Positions 7,683-15,026 of a stretch of DNA of 38,089 bases are shown in pieces. Position 1 is the first letter of the stretch. Every line of letters begins with the position of its first letter. This DNA is from Oerskovia merdavium (lineage in GTDB: Bacteria > Actinomycetota > Actinomycetes > Actinomycetales > Cellulomonadaceae). The notes under the pieces were generated by a model. The model searched no databases and was not told where the DNA came from. It saw only the letters and a list, made by a program, of their open reading frames with translations. Position numbers and translations under genes: made by a program. The stretch spans positions 439,994-478,082 of the forward strand of contig NZ_JACSQF010000001.1 of assembly GCF_014836755.1 (NCBI RefSeq), in the 5' to 3' direction.

Positions 7683-9824
7683 TCACTCCGCCGTCAGGTG
7701 CCACAGGACCCCGCGGTCCGGGTCGAGCGAGGTGGCCTCGATCCCGACCTGGGAGAGGACGACGCCCGGGAGCACGACGCCCTCCTCGACCGCGGTCCAC
7801 GGCGGCAGCACCCCGGAACCTGACCTCTCGACCGGGCTGACCTGACGGACCCGGTACCGGCGCTCCGGGTCGAGCCCCGGCACGGCGACACGTCCCGGGG
7901 GCCAGGTGATCGGTCGGTCGACCACGGCGAGCTGGAAGATCGCCTCGCTGCGGTTGGTCGCGACGACCCCCTCCAGGCGCAGCGCGGGGTCCCCGAGGTC
8001 CGCGTGGACCACGTCGCCCGAGTGCAGCAGGGACCGGTGCGCCTGGTGGAACGCCACCCAGGCCCGGACCTCGTCGAGCTCGTCCGGTGAGGCCTCGAGG
8101 AGGTTCGTCTCGATCCCCAGGTGCCCCCACAGCGCGACCTGCGCGCGGAAGTCGAGCGGGTGGACCCGGTGCGTGGTGTGCGACTCGCGCGCTCCGATGT
8201 GCGTCCCCTGGAGCTCCGGCGGCACGAGCAGGCGGGTCCAGCGCTGGATCTCGAGCCGGTCGTGCGGGTCGTTGCAGTCCGAGGCCCACACCCGGTCGGT
8301 GAGCTGGAGCACGCCGAGGTCCACGCGACCTCCGCCGCTGGCGCACGACTCGATCTCGAGGCCCGGGTGCCGCTCCTTGAGCTCGGCCATGAGCGCGTAG
8401 GCGGCCAGGGTCTGCTCCCGGACCCCGGCCCTGCCCGTGGGCGTGTGCCCGGCGTCGAGCAGGTACCGGTTGTGGTCCCACTTCACGTACGCGACGCCCA
8501 GACGGTCGACGACCTCGGACATCGCGTCGCGGACGTGACGGTACGCCTCGGGGTGGGCCAGGTCGAGGACGTGCTGGTGGCGCGAGGCCATGCCCGGGCC
8601 GTGCCCGGCGTCGAAGACCCACTCGGGGTGGTTCCGTGCGAGGTCGGAGTCGAGGTTGACCATCTCTGGCTCGAACCAGATCCCGAAGTCCATGCCCAGC
8701 TCGCGCACCCGGTCGGCGAGCGCGTCGATCCCGTCGGGCCAGACGGTCGAGTCCACGGTCCAGTCGCCGAGCGAGGTGGTGTCGTCCCGGCGACCGGTGA
8801 ACCAGCCGTCGTCGAGGACGAAGCGTTCCACCCCGACCGCCGCGCCGGCCTCGGCGAGACGTTCGAGCGTCGCGAGGTCGTGCTGGAAGTAGACGGCCTC
8901 CCAGGTGTTGAGCAGCACGGGCCGCGGCGCGCGGGGGTGCGTCGGGCGCGACCTCATCCAGCGGTGCACCCGGTGCGAGAGGTCGTCGAGGCCCTCGCCC
9001 CACGAGCCGTAGAGCCACGGCGTCGTGCTCGACGTCCCCGGCTCGAGGACCAGCTCGCCGGGCCACGGGAGCTCGCCGCCCGAGAGCCGGCGGCTCCCGG
9101 CCGGGGTGCGCTCCGCGACGAGCGCGTGGTTGCCGCTCCAGCCCAGGTGGACGCCCCACACCCGCCCCGAGCGGTTGGCGAAGCCCTGCTCGCCCGCGAG
9201 CATCATGAACGCGTGCTCGAGCCCTGGCTTGCCGCCCCGGCTCTCGCGCACCCAGGTCCCGACGTCGAAGGGCCGCCGCTGAGGGACCCTCTCGAGGGCC
9301 CAGCGTCCGGCGAGGTCGCACAGCTCGGTCGCGGTCGGCGGGACGGGCAGGCCCAGCTCGAGCGCGCGGACCTCGTAGGGCGCGCCGCCCCGGTTCCCCA
9401 CCTCGGCCCGGACCCGGACGAGCCCCGACGCGAGAACCTCGAGCTCGACGCCCAGCGTCAGGGCGTAGGCGTCGTCGGACGAGGCGACCCGCAGGCGCTG
9501 GACGTCGCTCGCACGCTCGACCACGACGTCGTCGACCACGAACCGAGGAGCCCAGTGGGCGCCGGAACGGTCGCCCACGACACCGGGCCGCCCGAGCCAC
9601 CCCTCGGCGAGCTGCGCCACGACCGGCACCGGCTGGGGGTACGTCACGGCCGAGTCCCCGATCGCGGGCGACGCGGTGGTCTCCATGGTCGCGAGGTCGG
9701 CGTCGGTCAGGTCGCCGAGGTCGGGCCCCCAGTGGAGGACGCGGGGCAGCCGCGCGCCGCTCGTCGTCACGACGAGGCTCGTCCCGCCCCCTCGGAGGTG
9801 GACGACTGGTGTCTCGACGGTCAT
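7683..9824 (-). CDS. GH36 alpha-galactosidase
   Basis: A 713-residue glycoside hydrolase family 36 enzyme that removes terminal alpha-1,6-galactose from raffinose-type sugars or galactomannan. The N-terminal beta-sandwich (about 1-320) is followed by the TIM barrel. Signature motifs are LLNTWEAVYF, VLDDGWFTGRRDD, GIWFEPEMVN, YVKWDHNR with the nucleophile Asp near residue 449, IESCASGGGRVDLG, and WASDCNDP with the acid/base Asp near 516. No signal peptide is present, so it should act in the cytoplasm on imported oligosaccharides. The ATG at 9824 has GAAGGGA about 8 bases upstream and is preferred to an upstream in-frame ATG. No transporter or regulator gene lies beside it, so its sugar uptake system must be elsewhere. 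Confidence 0.95.
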   Translation of the reverse strand: MTVETPVVHLRGGGTSLVVTTSGARLPRVLHWGPDLGDLTDADLATMETTASPAIGDSAVTYPQPVPVVAQLAEGWLGRPGVVGDRSGAHWAPRFVVDDVVVERASDVQRLRVASSDDAYALTLGVELEVLASGLVRVRAEVGNRGGAPYEVRALELGLPVPPTATELCDLAGRWALERVPQRRPFDVGTWVRESRGGKPGLEHAFMMLAGEQGFANRSGRVWGVHLGWSGNHALVAERTPAGSRRLSGGELPWPGELVLEPGTSSTTPWLYGSWGEGLDDLSHRVHRWMRSRPTHPRAPRPVLLNTWEAVYFQHDLATLERLAEAGAAVGVERFVLDDGWFTGRRDDTTSLGDWTVDSTVWPDGIDALADRVRELGMDFGIWFEPEMVNLDSDLARNHPEWVFDAGHGPGMASRHQHVLDLAHPEAYRHVRDAMSEVVDRLGVAYVKWDHNRYLLDAGHTPTGRAGVREQTLAAYALMAELKERHPGLEIESCASGGGRVDLGVLQLTDRVWASDCNDPHDRLEIQRWTRLLVPPELQGTHIGARESHTTHRVHPLDFRAQVALWGHLGIETNLLEASPDELDEVRAWVAFHQAHRSLLHSGDVVHADLGDPALRLEGVVATNRSEAIFQLAVVDRPITWPPGRVAVPGLDPERRYRVRQVSPVERSGSGVLPPWTAVEEGVVLPGVVLSQVGIEATSLDPDRGVLWHLTAE

Positions 9825-9959
9825 CTGCACTTTCCCTTCACGCCGCTGGTCGAAGCCATCCTGCCCGACGCGGGCCGGGGCGCGGGAAGCGTCCACCGGA
9901 GGGCTCGGTCGTACCCACGGCGCGCGTCGACCGCGCCCGGACGTCGGTCCACCTGCCCT

Positions 9960-10009
9960 GCCCGACGGCGGGGCGCACCCGAGCGCTCAGGTGCGCCCCG
10001 TCGTCGGGC
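9960..10009 (-). terminator. strong hairpin terminator of the aminotransferase gene
   Basis: Arms 9960-9979 and 9990-10009 pair over 20 bases with one mismatch around a 10-base loop, starting 8 bases past the stop codon of the aminotransferase gene (minus strand). The stem begins GCCCGACG at the outer end and closes with GGTGCGCC at the loop. There is no U-tract. It separates the aminotransferase from the alpha-galactosidase gene. Confidence 0.75.
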
Positions 10010-10017
10010 GGCTCACG

Positions 10018-11214
10018 CTACTGCAACCGCGTCAGGCCCTTCTTGAGGTTCCGGATCGCCTGCCCCGTCCGCTGCTCGTTCTCGATGAGCGCGAACCGCA
10101 CGAACCCGTCGCCGCCCGGCCCGAACCCCACGCCCGGCGAGACCGCGACGTCGCAGCTCTCGATCACGTGCGTCGCGAACTCGATCGAGCCCATCTCGCG
10201 GTACGGCTCGGGGATGCGCGCCCACGCGAACATGGTGCCCTTGGGCCGGTGGATGTCCCAGCCGATGCGGTCCAGCCCGTCGCACAGCGTGTTGCGCCGC
10301 GACTCGTAGACCGCCGAGACCTCCGTGGGGAAGTCGAGGGCCTCGTTGAGCGTCACGGTCGCCGCGATCTGGATGGGCTGGAACGTGCCGTAGTCGAGGT
10401 ACGACTTGAGCTTGGCGAGCGCCCCCACGACGTCCGGCCGGCCCACGAGGAACGCGACGCGCCACCCGGCCATCGAGTACGACTTGGTCATCGAGTAGAG
10501 CTCGACCGCGACCTCCTTGGCCCCGTCGCACTCCATGATCGAGGGCGGGCGCCAGCCGTCGAACGTCATGTCGGCGTACGCGAGGTCGTGCACCAGGACC
10601 ACGTCGCGCTCGCGCGCCCAGTCGACCAGGCGCTGGAGGTCCTCCTTGGTCGCGATGGTCGTGGTCGGGTTGTGCGGGAACGACAGCACGACGACGCGCG
10701 GCTTGGGCCACCCGTACTCCCACGCCTCCATGACGCGGTCGATGTACCCCGAGGCGTCCGTGCCGTCGCCGATCGCGACCTGCCGGGCGTCGGCCCCCGC
10801 GAAGTAGGGCCCCCAGATGTGGATGGGGTAGCTCGGCGTGGGGACGATCGCCGCGTCACCCGGCTGCAGCAGCACCCACATGAGGTGGCTGAAGCCCTCC
10901 TTGGCGCCGATGGTCGAGATGATCTCGGTCTCCGGGTCGAGCGTCACGCCGAACCGGCGCTGGTACATGTCCGCGGCCGCCTGCCGGAGCTTGGGGATGC
11001 CGCGAGACGCCGAGTACCGGTGGTTGCGCGTGTTGTGGACCGCCTCCGCGAGCTTGTCGACCGCGATCTGCGGGCTCGGCAGGTCGGGGTTGCCGAAGCC
11101 CAGGTCGATCACGTCGCGCCCGGCGCGGCGCGCCTCGAGCTTGAGCGAGTCGATGATCGTGAAGACGTACGGGGGCAGGCCGGGGATCCGGCGGAACTCC
11201 ATCTCGCGTGGCAT
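10018..11214 (-). CDS. PLP-dependent class I/II aminotransferase (alanine-transaminase AlaC/YfdZ-like)
   Basis: A 398-residue cytosolic fold-type I aminotransferase. The closest family by motif is the alanine-transaminase AlaC/YfdZ group, which transfers amino groups between alanine and 2-oxoglutarate and is related to LL-diaminopimelate aminotransferase. Visible motifs are LGFGNPDLPSP near the N-terminus, TIGAKEGFSHLM, PTPSYPIH, FPHNPTTT, DLAYADMTFDG with the cofactor-contacting Asp and Tyr, and SMTKSYSMAGWRVAF carrying the PLP lysine near residue 243. It ends with the substrate-binding Arg region GGDGFVRFALIENEQR. The ATG at 11214 has no ribosome binding site. TACCCT ends 6 bases before it, so the transcript is probably leaderless. 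The exact substrate cannot be read from sequence. Confidence 0.9.
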   Translation of the reverse strand: MPREMEFRRIPGLPPYVFTIIDSLKLEARRAGRDVIDLGFGNPDLPSPQIAVDKLAEAVHNTRNHRYSASRGIPKLRQAAADMYQRRFGVTLDPETEIISTIGAKEGFSHLMWVLLQPGDAAIVPTPSYPIHIWGPYFAGADARQVAIGDGTDASGYIDRVMEAWEYGWPKPRVVVLSFPHNPTTTIATKEDLQRLVDWARERDVVLVHDLAYADMTFDGWRPPSIMECDGAKEVAVELYSMTKSYSMAGWRVAFLVGRPDVVGALAKLKSYLDYGTFQPIQIAATVTLNEALDFPTEVSAVYESRRNTLCDGLDRIGWDIHRPKGTMFAWARIPEPYREMGSIEFATHVIESCDVAVSPGVGFGPGGDGFVRFALIENEQRTGQAIRNLKKGLTRLQ

Positions 11215-11220
11215 GGAGGC

Positions 11221-11226
11221 AGGGTA
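11221..11226 (-). promoter_or_regulatory. aminotransferase -10 element, leaderless start
   Basis: TACCCT on the minus strand, then 6 bases (GCCTCC), then the ATG. It fits TANNNT with transcription starting at the first base of the start codon. Confidence 0.5.
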
Positions 11227-11324
11227 CGCCTGCGGTGCGCGGGCCGTCGTCCGGTCCGGGGGCAGGTCCGAGGGGCAGGTCCGTCGCCCCGTCCGGGCGC
11301 TCGGGCGGGCCCCGGGCAGCGCCG

Positions 11325-12524
11325 TCAGACGGACGTGCCCTCGATCGCCTGCGCGAGCGCCTGCGCGTCGCTCCAGTCCCCGGCCCACCGCTCGCCGTCG
11401 ATCACGATCGTCGGCGTGCCGAAACCTTGCGGGCCCGCGAGCGCCGGGTCGCTCGTCGCGGCCTGCGTGGCTGCGGCGACCCAGGGCGCGAACTCGGCCG
11501 CCCCGCCGTCGGCCAGCTCGGCGACGACGTCCGCCGGGACGCCCGCCGCGCGGGCGACGTCAGCGATCTGGGCGTCGCTCAGGCCTGCCGTCCCCTCCTG
11601 GGGCTGGTGCGCGAGCAGCCCCGCGTGGAAGGCCTGGAACGTGTCGGGGGCGCGGTCGGCCACGAGCGCGGCCGACGACGCGGCGCGCGTCGAGTACGCC
11701 GTGCCCTGCGAGTACCGGTCGAGGATCGCGATGGGGTGGAAGACGACCCGCACGCTCCCGGCCTCGCGCAGCTTCGTGAGGCTCTCGCCGTTGACGGCCT
11801 CGAACCGACCGCAGACCGGGCACATGTAGTCGACGTAGACCTCGACCGTCACCGGCGCGGACTCGTCGCCCGCGCCCGCGAGCAGGCCGTGCTCGGGAGT
11901 CGCCGTCCCGGGCGCGACGGCGTCCTGCCCCGATCCCTCGGGCGCGCCCGCCACCCCCTGGCCGACGGGCTCGGCGGACGGCGCCCCGCTGCCGACCGCG
12001 AGGAAGGCGGCGACCCCCACGAGAAGCAGCAGGACGAGTCCTGCGAGCACCGAGACCAGGGTCACGCGGGCGCGCCGCTGCGCGGTGGGCCGCCCCTGGA
12101 CCGCCGCGACCTGCGGCCCGACGGCGTAGCCCGCCCCGGGCGCGTACGTCGCGTCGGGAGAGGGGTACGGCTGGGGGTGGTGCGCTGCGTGGCCGCCCGG
12201 GGCGTAGGGCTGCTGGGTGTGCGGCTGCTGGGCGGCGTACGCGGGGGCGAGGTGTGCCGCCGAGGAAGGTCCCGGCGCGTACGGGTGCGGCGTGTACGGC
12301 GGGGTCGGGGCACCGTAGCCCGCCGGGGCGGCCCGGCGGGCCGCGAGCGCCGCGTCGACCGCGGGGTCGTCGCCGGCGGCGAGCCACGAGAGCAGCCCCG
12401 GATAGGCGCCGCGGTGCGCGGCGACCTGGGGGCGCAGGTCGGGGAACTCGCCGGCGACCTGGGCGAGCACGGTCGGCGGGGCGGTCGGGTCCTGCACGGC
12501 GCGGAGGGCCTCGTCACGGAGCAT
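11325..12524 (-). CDS. membrane-anchored DsbA-like thioredoxin-fold protein with N-terminal LRV domain
   Basis: A 399-residue protein with three parts. Residues 1-65 resemble the actinobacterial variant leucine-rich repeat domain (DPTAPPTVLAQVAGEFPDL, then AYPGLLSWLAAGDDPAVDAAL). Residues 66-150 are a low-complexity Pro/Tyr/His/Ala linker. A membrane segment at 153-178 leads to an external DsbA/thioredoxin-4 domain containing CPVC (235-238), the FHPIAILD region and a GTPTIVIDG cis-proline loop. The external domain should form or shuffle disulphides in secreted proteins, like actinobacterial DsbA/MdbA homologues. The LRV part would be in the cytoplasm and probably binds another protein. The ATG at 12524 has GAGGA about 11 bases upstream, a loose fit. 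The gene lies alone between the aminotransferase and the MarR-like gene. Confidence 0.85.
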   Translation of the reverse strand: MLRDEALRAVQDPTAPPTVLAQVAGEFPDLRPQVAAHRGAYPGLLSWLAAGDDPAVDAALAARRAAPAGYGAPTPPYTPHPYAPGPSSAAHLAPAYAAQQPHTQQPYAPGGHAAHHPQPYPSPDATYAPGAGYAVGPQVAAVQGRPTAQRRARVTLVSVLAGLVLLLLVGVAAFLAVGSGAPSAEPVGQGVAGAPEGSGQDAVAPGTATPEHGLLAGAGDESAPVTVEVYVDYMCPVCGRFEAVNGESLTKLREAGSVRVVFHPIAILDRYSQGTAYSTRAASSAALVADRAPDTFQAFHAGLLAHQPQEGTAGLSDAQIADVARAAGVPADVVAELADGGAAEFAPWVAAATQAATSDPALAGPQGFGTPTIVIDGERWAGDWSDAQALAQAIEGTSV

Positions 12525-12670
12525 GGGTCGTCGGTCCTCGGGTCTCGCGGCGGGCGCTGGCGGCGCGAGACCCACCGCCGGACGGACGCCCGGCACGTCG
12601 AGGACTCGCGCACGCCAGGGTACGCGGCCCCCGAGCGGCCGACGCCGCCGCGCCCGATCCCGGGGCGGGA

Positions 12671-13198
12671 TCAGGCCCCCGGCGACCACCCGAGGTTGCG
12701 CGCCATCTGCTCGAGCGTCGCGATCGTCCGGTCGTACTGCTCGCGCGTGATCCCCTCCGCGAGGCGCTCGCGCGAGAGCGAGACCGCGTCGAGGAGGTCG
12801 TGGTACGCGTGCTGCCCCGCGACGGTCACCTCCCACCCGGCCCCGCCCTGGGCCACCCACCCCCGGGCCTGGAGGTCGGAGATCTCCGCGCTGACCGCGG
12901 GTGCGTGGCCCCCGGGCCGCGCACCCCCGGCCGTGAACGGTGACAGGACGCTGTCGACCGTCGTGACGTCCGAGACACCGTCCCTGACCATGTTGAGGAC
13001 CTGCCAGTGGCGTCGCGTCAGGCCCGTGCGCAGGAAGACCTCGTCGACGTCCTGGTCGATCAACCGGTCGACCAGCTTGAGCCAGTAGCCGATGGGCCGC
13101 TCGCCCGGGTCTCGCTCGGTCGTCGTGCCCGCCGCGCTCGCGCCCTTCACCGACCTCTCGTCGCCTGCCGGGTCGTCGATCCTCTCGGACGCGCTCAT
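12671..13198 (-). CDS. MarR-like winged-helix regulator
   Basis: A 175-residue protein. The N-terminal 35 residues are hydrophilic and disordered-looking. The rest is a winged-helix fold of MarR type: YWLKLVDRLIDQDVDEVF, then TGLTRRHWQVLNMVRDGVSDVTTVD, ISDLQARGWVAQGGAGWEVTVAGQHAYHDLL, and a C-terminal helix pair with EGITREQYDRTIATLEQMARNLGW. The start ATG at 13198 has a strong GAAGGAG six bases upstream. It is divergent from a nicotinamidase-like gene with 130 bases between them, which makes that gene a likely target, but this is inferred from position. The effector ligand is unknown. Confidence 0.75.
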   Translation of the reverse strand: MSASERIDDPAGDERSVKGASAAGTTTERDPGERPIGYWLKLVDRLIDQDVDEVFLRTGLTRRHWQVLNMVRDGVSDVTTVDSVLSPFTAGGARPGGHAPAVSAEISDLQARGWVAQGGAGWEVTVAGQHAYHDLLDAVSLSRERLAEGITREQYDRTIATLEQMARNLGWSPGA

Positions 13199-13271
13199 GG
13201 TCGGCTCCTTCGCTCGGCCTCCCGGCGTGCGGTACGCCCGCCGGCGGATGCTTCGTCTGGTGACCCAGCGT

Positions 13272-13305
13272 ACGAACGACCGGGCCCGGGCGCTCCACGA
13301 ACGAC
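13272..13305. promoter_or_regulatory. direct repeats flanking a palindrome between regulator and nicotinamidase genes
   Basis: ACGAACGAC occurs at 13272-13280 and again at 13297-13305 in the same orientation, 25 bases apart. The 10-bp palindrome CCGGGCCCGG lies at 13280-13289 between them. The position in the divergent intergenic region makes it a candidate binding site for the MarR-like protein. No promoter hexamers are obvious. Confidence 0.35.
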
Positions 13306-13328
13306 GTCCCCGGTGGCAGAGTGGGGTC

Positions 13329-13934
13329 ATGACCAGCACCGACACGACCGCCAGCGGTCGCGCCCTGATCGTCGTCGACGTCCAGCCCACGTTCTGCGAG
13401 GGCGGTGAGCTCGCGGTCGAGGGCGGGAACGCCGTCGCGGAGGCCATCGCGGCCTTCGCGGCCGAGAGGCGCACGGACTACGACCTCGTGGTGACCACGC
13501 AGGACTGGCACGTCGACCCGGGGCACCACTTCGCGACGGCCCCCGAGGGCCCCGACTTCGTCGACACGTGGCCCCCGCACGGCCTGGCCGGCACGCCCAA
13601 CGCCGAGCTGCACCCGGCGCTCGCGGACCTCGCACCGGACGCGAGCGTCAAGAAGGGCGAGTACCAGGCCGCGTACTCGGGCTTCGAGGGGGTCGACGGC
13701 GAGGGCCGCACCCTCGCGCAGCTCCTCCAGGACGCCGGGGTCTCCTCGGCCGACGTGGTCGGCATCGCGGAGTCGCACTGCGTCCGGGCGACCGCGCTCG
13801 ACGCGCTCGGGCTGGGGCTCGCGACGCGCGTCCTGACCGACCTGACCGTGCCGGTCTCGGAGGACCAGGGCAAGGCGGCGCGCGTGGAGCTCGCGGCGGC
13901 CGGCGTCGAGCTGGTGCGGTCGACCGAGGTCTGA
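13329..13934 (+). CDS. pncA: nicotinamidase/pyrazinamidase-type isochorismatase-family hydrolase
   Basis: A 201-residue cysteine hydrolase that most likely converts nicotinamide to nicotinate for NAD salvage. The catalytic triad is visible as Asp17 (LIVVDVQPTF), a lysine at 108 or 109 (SVKKGEY) and Cys151 (GIAESHCVRATALDAL). Metal-site residues are also present: the QDWH motif (Asp59, His61), His67 and His84 (WPPHGLAGTPNAEL). The usual Thr-Asp before the nucleophile loop is replaced by Glu-Ser, so substrate preference may differ slightly. The start has no good ribosome binding site. CAGAGT six bases upstream could be a weak leaderless -10. It converges with rsmI and is divergent from the MarR-like gene. 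Confidence 0.87.
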   Translation: MTSTDTTASGRALIVVDVQPTFCEGGELAVEGGNAVAEAIAAFAAERRTDYDLVVTTQDWHVDPGHHFATAPEGPDFVDTWPPHGLAGTPNAELHPALADLAPDASVKKGEYQAAYSGFEGVDGEGRTLAQLLQDAGVSSADVVGIAESHCVRATALDALGLGLATRVLTDLTVPVSEDQGKAARVELAAAGVELVRSTEV

Positions 13935-13987
13935 GGGCACCTCGGGGCGAGCACGTCCGCTCGCGCCGACCCGGCCGCGCGCGGAGG

Positions 13988-14992
13988 TCAGCCCTTGCGT
14001 GCCGCGAGCGCTGCGGCGTACAGCTCGCGCTTGGGCACGCCCGTGGCGGTCGCGACCTCGGCGACGGCCTCCTTGAGGCGCTCTCCGGCGTCGACCCGGA
14101 CGAGGACCTCGCTCACGAGCTCCTCGACGGAGACGGCCTCGCGCGCGGGTGCCCCGGCCACGACGATGCAGATCTCGCCGCGCAGCTGCCGCTCGGCGGC
14201 CTCGGCCGCGAGCTCGCCGAGCGTCCCGCGCAGCACCTCCTCGTACGTCTTGGTGAGCTCGCGGCACACGGCCGCGGGGCGGTCGGCGCCGAACCCCTGG
14301 GCCATCGCGGCGAGCGTGTCGTCGATGCGGTGCGGGGCCTCGAAGAAGACCATGGTGCGGGGCTCGCGCGCGAGCGCCTCGAACGTGCGTGCGCGCTCGC
14401 CGGGCTTGCGGGGCGGGAAGCCCTCGAAGCAGAAGCGGTCGGTCGGCAGCCCGGACAGGGCGAGCGCGGTGAGGACCGCGCTGGGCCCGGGGGCCGAGGT
14501 GATGGGCAGGTCGCGCTCGACGGCCCGGGTCACGACGCGGTAACCGGGGTCGGAGACGGACGGCATGCCGGCGTCGGTCACGATCACGACGGTTCCACCG
14601 CCCTCGACGACGTCGAGCAGCTCGTCGGCACGCTCGACCTCGTTGTGCTCGTGGTAGCTCACGACGCGCCCGCCGATCGAGACGCCCATGCGTGCGGCGA
14701 GGGCGTGCAGGCGGCGCGTGTCCTCGGCCGCGACGACCGCGGACTCCGCCAGGAGGCGTCGCAGCCGCGGGCTCGCGTCCTCGACGTTGCCGATGGGGGT
14801 CGCGGCCAGGACGAGGTGTCCGTCGTCGCGCGGGCGGCGACCTGCGGGCGCGTCGTCGTGCGCGTCGAGGGTGTCCTCACCCTCCGGCCCGACGGCGTCG
14901 CTCACCTCGCGCGCCACGTCCTCGCCTTCGCCGGGGGCCTCGGTCGGGTCGGGATCGAGGTGCCGGTCGGAGGTGGGGTGCGCGTGGCTCAT
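13988..14992 (-). CDS. rsmI: 16S rRNA (cytidine1402-2'-O)-methyltransferase
   Basis: RsmI methylates the ribose of C1402 in the decoding centre of 16S rRNA using S-adenosylmethionine. The 334-residue protein has an acidic extension of about 55 residues (PDPTEAPGEGEDVAREV and on), then the tetrapyrrole-methylase fold. Motifs are LVLAATPIGNVEDASPR, EDTRRLHAL, SYHEHNE, VIVTDAGMPSVSDPGYR, SAPGPSAVLTALALSGLPTDRF, FEGFPPRK and FFEAPHRI. The acidic N-terminal extension is longer than in E. coli. The ATG at 14992 is the only sensible start. AGGGGG sits almost against it, too close for a normal ribosome binding site. It is divergent from the mannosyltransferase gene with 34 bases between starts, an arrangement common in actinobacteria. 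Confidence 0.95.
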   Translation of the reverse strand: MSHAHPTSDRHLDPDPTEAPGEGEDVAREVSDAVGPEGEDTLDAHDDAPAGRRPRDDGHLVLAATPIGNVEDASPRLRRLLAESAVVAAEDTRRLHALAARMGVSIGGRVVSYHEHNEVERADELLDVVEGGGTVVIVTDAGMPSVSDPGYRVVTRAVERDLPITSAPGPSAVLTALALSGLPTDRFCFEGFPPRKPGERARTFEALAREPRTMVFFEAPHRIDDTLAAMAQGFGADRPAAVCRELTKTYEEVLRGTLGELAAEAAERQLRGEICIVVAGAPAREAVSVEELVSEVLVRVDAGERLKEAVAEVATATGVPKRELYAAALAARKG

Positions 14993-15013
14993 ACCCCCTA
15001 GCGTTCCACGTCC

Positions 15014-15019
15014 TACGAT
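15014..15019 (+). promoter_or_regulatory. mannosyltransferase -10 element, leaderless start
   Basis: TACGAT followed by 7 bases and the GTG at 15027. The hexamer overlaps the in-frame ATG at 15018, which argues that translation starts at the GTG. Confidence 0.5.
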
Positions 15020-15026
15020 GGCCGAC

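Noticed and set aside
12525-14267. Upstream extension of the DsbA-like frame to a 980-codon protein
   Set aside because: The extension is Arg/Gly-rich shadow sequence running antisense to or out of frame with rsmI, nicotinamidase and the MarR-like gene. The DsbA-like protein starts at 12524.
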